A stretch of 64,000 nt of DNA from Voacanga thouarsii (Eukaryota > Streptophyta > Magnoliopsida > Gentianales > Apocynaceae), in NCBI GenBank assembly GCA_026120185.1, contig JANUWF010003376.1, positions 1,488,001 through 1,552,000 on the forward strand, in the 5' to 3' direction. The translations under genes and the position numbers were made by a program. Below are positions 58,146-64,000 of the stretch, in pieces. Numbering within the stretch: position 1 is the stretch's first letter; the number at the start of each line of letters is the position of its first letter. The notes below the pieces were generated by a model. That model saw only the letters and a list, made by a program, of their open reading frames with translations, was not told where the DNA came from and did not search any database.

Positions 58146-59247
58146 ATGACAACAAATTTGAACTTACATAGCATTTGGAAAACAAATAAGCTTACCGAGA
58201 CTAATTTCTTGGAGTGATATAGAACTTAAGAATTGTTCTTAAGTTAAAAAAGTTGTTCTACGTATTAGAAGCTCCTATTCCACCAGTTTCAGCAAATGAT
58301 GCTCCTGCTGAAGAGCATGAAGTCCACAAGAAGCACCAAGAGGACAGTGACAGAGCATCATATATCATGCTGGCGTCAATGACAATTGAGCTTCAAAAAC
58401 ACTATAAGCATATGGATGTTCATACTATTATCTTCTATCTAAGAAAGCTTTTTAATAAGCAAGCAAGGACGAAGACATTTGAAATCTCTAAACACTTATT
58501 CTATTCTAAAATGGTAGAGGGTATTTCTATGGCTATTCATGGACTAAAAATTTTGGGATTGATTGAGAAGCTTGGATCACTTGAGTTTACAATAGATCAT
58601 GAATTAAGGACATACTTAATTCTTCAATCTTTGCCAGCTAGTTTTTCACAATTTATGATGAACTACAAAATGAATAAGATTGAAACCACTATATCTGAGT
58701 TGATCAATCTTCTCAAGACTGTGGAGTCTTCTATAAAGAAAGAAAATGATGCAGTCTTATTAGTTGATTCCTTTTCTAAGAAGAAGAATAAGAAGAATCT
58801 AACCAAACATAAAGGTGGTATGGAAAAAAAGGAGACAGCTACCAAAGGCCTATGTCACCATTGTGGAAAAATGGATCATTGGAGGTGCAACTGTAAAAGC
58901 TACCTAAATACCGTAAAGGAAAAGAAGAAGGAGGAGAAGCTTGCAAGCATTTCTACTTCTACTTCTGATATATTTATGATTGAGATCAATACTGCCTTTA
59001 ATAATGAGATATGTGTATTGGTTACAGAATATGGAACTCATTTGTACAATAATTTACAGGGACTAAAGTGCAGTAGGAAGCTAGACAAATGTGATGTGGA
59101 CCTACGTGTTGCAAATGGAACAAAAGTTACTGCACTTTCTATGGGGACTTATCATCTACAATCACTTTCCAGATTCATTCTAGAAATAAAAAATTGCTAT
59201 AATGTACCAGTTTTATATAAAATATTTTCTCAATTGCTTGTTTAGAT
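58146..59247 (+). pseudogene. gag: copia gag and protease, damaged
   Basis: ATG at 58146 starts MTTNLNLHSIWKTNKLTETN, FLE, then a TGA and a 1-nt shift before a clean frame of about 330 codons from LFYVLEAPIPP to FSQLLV. Gag blocks include SYIMLASMTIELQKHYKHMD, LILQSLPASFSQFMMNYKMN. The zinc knuckle CHHCGKMDHWRCNC (58852-58893) is intact. In the protease the expected Asp-Thr-Gly reads VTEYG (about 59020), followed by THLYNNLQGLKCSRKL and DLRVANGTKVTALSMGTYHL. So gag is nearly open but the protease has lost its catalytic triplet. Confidence 0.85.
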
Positions 59248-59389
59248 TTATTTATATTTCAATTGATTTTGAGAATAAAAGTTGTTATTTTTCATTAACT
59301 GATATTCATTATGGTAGAACAACTTTTATAAATAGTTTGTATATTCTAGACATGGAAAATCAAGTTCTCAATATAAACAACTAGAAATT

Positions 59390-60300
59390 AAGAAAAGATA
59401 ACATGAACCTATCTTACTTATGACATTGTCATTTAGGCCGTGAAAACGAGAATCGTATCTCTAAGTTACACAAGCTTAATGACTTAGGGTCATATGATTA
59501 TAAATCATATGGTATATGTGAATCATATTTACTTGATAAAATGACTAAGACCTCATTTTCTAAGAAAGAAGAAAGTGGCAAGTAATTATTGGAACAATAC
59601 ATAGTGATGTATGTAGACCAATGATATTACATGTGAGAAAGGTTATTAATACTTCATAACCTTTATCGATAACTATTCTCAATTTGAATATTTGTATTTA
59701 ATGAAATACAAGTCTAAAACCTTTGACATGTTTAAAGAATTCAAAAATGAAGTAGAGAAACTACTTGGTAAAAGTATTAAAACTCTAAAATCTAATCAAT
59801 GAAGTAAATACTTGAACTAAGAATTTCAAAGTTATCTTAAAAGATAATGGGATATTATCTCAATGGACTCTATTGCATACACATCAGCATAATGGTGTAT
59901 CAAAAATAAGGAATTGAACTTATTAGATATGGATCGATCTATGATGGCTTTTGCAAATTTACCAAAATTGTTTTAGGTATATGCATTGAAAACTTCTATT
60001 TATATTTTAAACAGAGTTGCATAAAAAATAATTGATACTATCCAATACAAGTTATTTTTTATAAAGGACCAAAGTTAACTCACTTGAGAATTTGAAGATG
60101 TCCTGCTTATGTGAAGAAGACAAAATCTGACAAATTAGACTATAAGTCCGATAATTGTTTGTTTGTTGGATATCTAAAAAAATCTTATGCATATTATTTC
60201 TATCTTCCTTTTGAAATACAAGGGGTTTGTTTCTAAGCATGTAGTTTTCTCAGAGAAGGAATTCATGCTTAAGGGAGATAATAGGAGTTAAATTGAGCTT
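59390..60300 (+). pseudogene. copia integrase, heavily decayed
   Basis: GTIHSDVCRPM (about 59600) has the first Asp; FQSYLKDNGILSQWTLLHTH and QHNGVSKIRN (59820-59915) match the region around the catalytic Glu, which reads Lys here (SKIRN for SERRN). Stops and shifts are frequent. YVKKTKSDKLDYKSDNCLFV-like sequence near 60110 is the usual C-terminal part. Confidence 0.78.
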
Positions 60301-60489
60301 AGTAAAGTTCAAAAAGTACAAACAAATAATGATAAATTGGTTAATTCCGAGTTTATGGATAAAAAATAGACTAACTTTCGAATACACAAGAACTTTGTAG
60401 ATCAAGTAGAATACGTGTGGTACTTAAGAAATATGGATTTCTCATACATGACTACAATAACATATTGCTCATAAAAGAAGATAAGCCTA

Positions 60490-61371
60490 TCACTTACAGA
60501 AAAGTTCTGAAAAATTCAGAATTTGACAAATGGCTTGAAGCCATAAATTCAGAAATAGATTCTATGTAAGATAACCATGTTTGGACTTTGGTTGACCCAC
60601 CCTAAGGGATAAAACCTATAGGGTGCAAGTGGGTTTTCAAAAAGAAAATCGACATGGATGGCAAAGTAATTACCTATAAAACACGATTGGTGGTAAAAGG
60701 TTATCATTAACAAGAAGGTATTGATTATGATGAGATTTTGTTCACCAGTAGCGGTGCTAAAATCCATTAGAATACTCTTAGTACTTACCGCCTATTATGA
60801 CTATGAGATTTGGCAAATAAATGTGAAAACAGATCTCCTTAATAGAAACCTGACTAAGGAAGTGTACATAACACTACTAGAGGATTTCACATCTAAAGAT
60901 CACACCAAGGTGGGTTAGTTGCAAAGGTCCATTTATGGACTTAACCAAGCTTTTAAGAACTGGAACATTTGTTTTGATGAAATAAATTAAAGAATTTGAT
61001 TTTATTCAAAGCATGGACAATCCTTGTGTATACAAGAAGGTTAGTTGGAGTGCAATTATTTTCCTATTACTATATGTAGATGATATGTTGTTAATAGGAA
61101 ATGTCTCTACTTTTCAATAAGTAAAAGAGAATACTGATTCTAGTTTGCAATCTGATAAAGATGAGTACAAGTCACAATTAGGCTTTGTGTTCATTTTGGG
61201 TAGTGGGGGTAGTTAGTTGGAAAAGTTCTAAATTTGATACAATTGCCAATTTAACCACTAAAGTTGAGTACATAACGGCTTCTAAATTAGCTAATAGATC
61301 AAGAAGTTCATGGTAGAACTATGAGTGGTGCTTAGTACTGTTGATCCAAACATTTACTTAGGCACTATCAC
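60490..61371 (+). pseudogene. copia RT and RNase H remnant, internally deleted
   Basis: EFDKWLEAINSEIDSM, IKPIGCKWVFKKKIDMDGKV, VLKSIRILLVLTAYYDYEIW and LLYVDDMLLIGN (YVDD at 61073-61084) are RT blocks. Soon after, the sequence jumps to RNase H (SDKDEYKSQLGFVFILGSGG at 61150), so several hundred bases of RT are missing. The RNase H ends in VDPNIYLGTIT where the next LTR begins at 61372. Stops are frequent. Confidence 0.82.
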
Positions 61372-62497
61372 TGTTAGAATGTATGCCCAAAATGGCTTAT
61401 GTACTTCTATATTTTAGAAATTAATAAAAATTTCATTCATTAATAGTTGTTTATTTACATATATTGCATACTAAGGTCTAAATGCATCAATAAGTAATCT
61501 ATGTAATTGAGTTGTACTTTCACAGTAAGGTGTAGATTATGGGCTACTAATACATTAGCGAAAAATTATTCTTGATTGATTGATGAAATTGGGTACTTCA
61601 CCAAGGTTTAAATCATTATACTATGGTTTCTAAATAGGGAATGATTTGTCTCTAACTAGTGAGTAGTCCACTCACACCAATAGTGCAAGCATATTTTAAA
61701 TACGTAAAACTAGATCACGCAATAATAATCTTTATAAAAGTATTAAAATAAAAAATAATGGGTTTATCGCAGCTATTTCATGGACAAGTAACCTAAGACT
61801 TGAGTATAAGTTGGTGGTTTAATAAAGCTAGACTTGTGCGCTTTGATGTATGAAGGGTGAAGTCTTAACGCAATGCCAATAACCTTATACATTGGGTGTA
61901 TAACCCTAATTAATTAAAACGGGCTTCTACAATAGAGTTTCTATGCTTTATTACGTGAAGAAATCATTCCCTTGTGATTGTTTGAGATAATCTAAATAAT
62001 TCAGGGCCCGAAAAATAAGACTAAGTATGTTTACTTTTTAGTAACTTCCTGTGATAAATGGATATATACAAGAAGTCATGGATTATCAAACTAGTTATCA
62101 AAGGATGATAGATGTCATTGAGAAAGGTGTTAGTGTATTTTTCTTATCTCAGTGATGGGCGTTACGTGGAGAGGTATTTTCATCATTACACCAATAGGTC
62201 GAAGATACAACACTTGCAATATTATTCTTGGGGTTAATATTTCTATATAGTGATAAATGGAATATTTAAAATGATAAATATTACTATTCATTAGTAAAGG
62301 TATTTTGATCATTTTAGTAGCCAAGAATAATATGTTTTCTGGTCCCAAGAACAATTCAAGTAACCTTAGTAAATTTATTTACTATATGGGCTTATTGGGT
62401 AAATTAATAATACGAGAATTATTCTAAAAGTCCAATTAATTATTTAGTTGAGTTAGATAAGTTATTAGTCTAATTTAATTAAATTAGTTATTTAATT

Positions 62498-62690
62498 AAT
62501 TATCTTAGATAATTTTATACTGGATCCAAGTAGATTAATTAATTAATAAAAAAACTATTTAATTAGTCTTGGGCTAATTTAATTAAATTAGTTTATTAAT
62601 TAATTATCTTGAGTAATTTTATTTTGGACCCAAGTAGATTAATTAATTAATAATTAAGCTATTGAATTGGTCTTGGGCTAATTCAGAAAA
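62498..62690 (+). repeat. Tandem duplication of ~95 bp in copia LTR
   Basis: GGA(T/C)CCAAGTAGATTAATTAA and TTAGTCTTGGGCTAATT each occur twice in the same order. The LTR at 25621 has a comparable AT-rich duplication at the corresponding place. Confidence 0.75.
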
Positions 62691-62866
62691 ATCCTAACCC
62701 ACTAGGGTTGTGTGTGATGGCTTTTATTATTTTGGAAATAAATGATAGCCATCACAAGTAAAAGAGAAATTGAAACAAAAGAAAAAAAAAAGGAAATAAA
62801 GAAAAAAAACGGTGAAAGAAAAAAAAAAGAATGAAAGGAAAAAAAAAAAAAGGCTTTGTTTTCGGA

Positions 62867-62909
62867 AGTCACCATATACGTGAATTGGGATTTCATGTAT
62901 ATGGTGACT
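62867..62909 (+). repeat. 18-bp hairpin in copia LTR
   Basis: Arms AGTCACCATATACGTGAA and TTCATGTATATGGTGACT pair over 18 positions with a single G-U, around a 7-nt loop (62885-62891). Located in the 3' half of the LTR, about 340 bp before the LTR-borne ATG. Confidence 0.85.
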
Positions 62910-63249
62910 AAAAGGAACCATACTAAAAAAAAAAAATAATAATAATAATAACGATAGATAGCTTTTCATTTTCTTGTAGCAATGTGCTACAATGCTTTTT
63001 TGTGTTTTTCTTGTTTTCGAAAAAGGACCACCGAAATTGCTTTTAGATTTTTCCTTGGATTTTCGAAAAGTCACCGTTTTTCCTTTTGAAAATTCCTTCG
63101 AGTTTTTGTTAGGAAAAAGCTCTTCCAATTAATTCTTCCAATATTATTATTCTTTCATTTATTATTCTATTTTCATTGATAAATAACACATAGGAGGTTT
63201 GATAATACTTTGGAAGATTAAAAGTTAGCAATTTTGGTGCGCGTATTTG

Positions 63250-63361
63250 ATGCGAATGAGTTGACACTTAGCCAAAATACTTGCGGAACAAGTAGTCGTA
63301 ACAAACCAAAGCATTCTGTCAAACCCTAATCCTCCGATTATTCAATTTAAGCGGCCTAAAA
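63250..63361 (+). pseudogene. LTR-encoded leader ORF, diverged copy
   Basis: ATG at 63250 (MRMS), one TGA, then open through HLAKILAEQVVVTNQSIL to IIQFKRPK, followed by AAAA|GTAAGT, a strong donor, at phase 1. Position in the LTR, length (37 against 42 codons), basic C-terminal end and donor phase match the ORF at 27416. The rest of the element is outside the window, so its gag junction cannot be tested here. Confidence 0.45.
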
Positions 63362-63445
63362 GTAAGTATTCATAAACTTTAGCTCAGAAAAAAATTTAAA
63401 TTGTTATTTTTCACTACATTTTTTATTTTTTCGTGATCTTGCAAA

Positions 63446-63458
63446 TGGTATCAGAGCC
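63446..63458 (+). promoter_or_regulatory. Primer-binding site (initiator tRNA-Met)
   Basis: TGGTATCAGAGCC two bases after the LTR end, as in the copia element at 27649. Confidence 0.9.
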
Positions 63459-64000
63459 TGGTTATGATCTAAGAGCATGCTTAGGGTAAATAACCAGAAA
63501 AGGTGGTCCTTTTACGAATAAAAATTCAATCTTTGTGATTGTATGGATCTCTCGTGATTTTTTATATAGGTAGATTTTGTGTACACCTCACGTGTGGAGG
63601 CATAGGCACTTGTAATTTATTGTTAATTACTTTCCGTAGAATTTGTGTACGTCTCGTTTTGAAAGGTACTGGCGATTGACATAATATTTGAATTTTAAAT
63701 TACGAATTCTTGTAACAATATTGGTGTCAGATCAACACTAGAAAATGTCCCTGAAAAAAGTTGAAGGATATTCGAGGAAAAAATTGCAGAAGTTAAAGGA
63801 GGACTTCGGTTCAATTCGGATCGGGTCACGGGTTTTTCAATTCGGGTATTCTAAAATCATTTTTTAAAAAATTTCCTTGTAATATTTTTTTTCTTTTGGG
63901 TCCCATATCATACGAGTTTATTTTCTTGTGCTGGTTTGTTTATGGTGTTAAATAATTTTACATGAAAATGGTTAGTAAAGGAGAAATCACTTTAGTATTA
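63459..64000 (+). other. Leader of the copia element, continues outside
   Basis: No gag within the window. GGATCGGGTCACGGG (63818) and TTTTCTTTTGGGTCCCATATC (split near 63890) parallel the leader of the first copia element at 28140-28400. Confidence 0.6.

Larger units (their letters stand above)
61372..63443 (+). repeat. 5' LTR of a copia element extending beyond the window (2,072 bp)
   Basis: Starts TGTTAGAATGTATGCCC and ends GATCTTGCA, followed by a primer site. It is a diverged relative of the LTR at 25621 (shared TTTCACAGTAAGGTGTAGAT, GTGAGTAGTCCACTCAC, ACTTGAGTATAAGTTGGTGG, ATTCAGGGCCC). It has entered the RNase H remnant of the previous copia element; the preceding 5 bp are ATCAC, but the other end is outside the window. 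Confidence 0.85.

Overview
This is a stretch of nuclear DNA from a flowering plant, made almost entirely of transposable elements stacked inside one another. The signs are Athila-type and chromovirus-type Ty3/gypsy elements, Ty1/copia elements with 2-kb LTRs primed by initiator tRNA-Met, a LINE fragment, a FAR1-related (MULE-derived) coding remnant, and an AT-rich background with long microsatellites. I see no intact host gene, tRNA, rRNA or CRISPR. Every coding region is broken by stops or frameshifts. The species cannot be told from the sequence.

Layout. 1-1230: plus-strand FAR1/FRS-type pseudogene. 3480-8730: an inverted (GT-strand) minisatellite split by a very long solo LTR (3644-8242, TSD GGGAG), which itself holds a second solo LTR (4139-5127, TSD GTGTG). 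9110-13000: a degraded, unrecognised minus-strand coding region split by an Athila-type solo LTR (10721-12611, TSD TCATC). 13141-13800: a CA-strand minisatellite. 14090-37779: a minus-strand Ulp1 (C48 peptidase)-like gene of the kind carried by plant MULEs. It is broken in three exons by solo LTRs at 15998-19988 (TSD GTCAT), 20390-24687 (TSD CGTGG/CCTGG) and 25478-36842 (TSD ATATC). The last of these holds a complete but dead 9.8-kb Ty1/copia element (25621-35445, TSD TGTCG). 38040-39790: more CA-strand minisatellite, which is the inverse of the left-hand array.

The right third is a pile of broken elements: a truncated copy of the giant LTR (40022-41325), a copia LTR fragment, a minus-strand Athila derivative with gag and a second ORF but no pol (41517-48589), a LINE reverse transcriptase scrap, a copia LTR, a (CA)n tract, a degenerate chromovirus gag-pol (49743-51816), a second, gutted Athila (51817-57525) joined to an inverted LTR end, a decayed copia gag-pol (57728-61371), and the 5' LTR plus leader of another copia element running off the window (61372-64000).

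Five target-site duplications are exact and one has a single mismatch, which fixes the insertion order. The most unusual points are these. (1) The copia LTR carries a 42-codon ORF whose splice donor would join it in frame to gag across the primer-binding site. The same ORF, donor and phase recur in a diverged copia LTR 36 kb away. (2) The scattered Ulp1-like exons may belong to one MULE bounded by inverted minisatellites. (3) GC-rich inverted repeats sit in U3 of all five Athila-like LTRs examined. (4) An Athila derivative has lost all of pol but keeps a nearly open second ORF behind what looks like its own leader.
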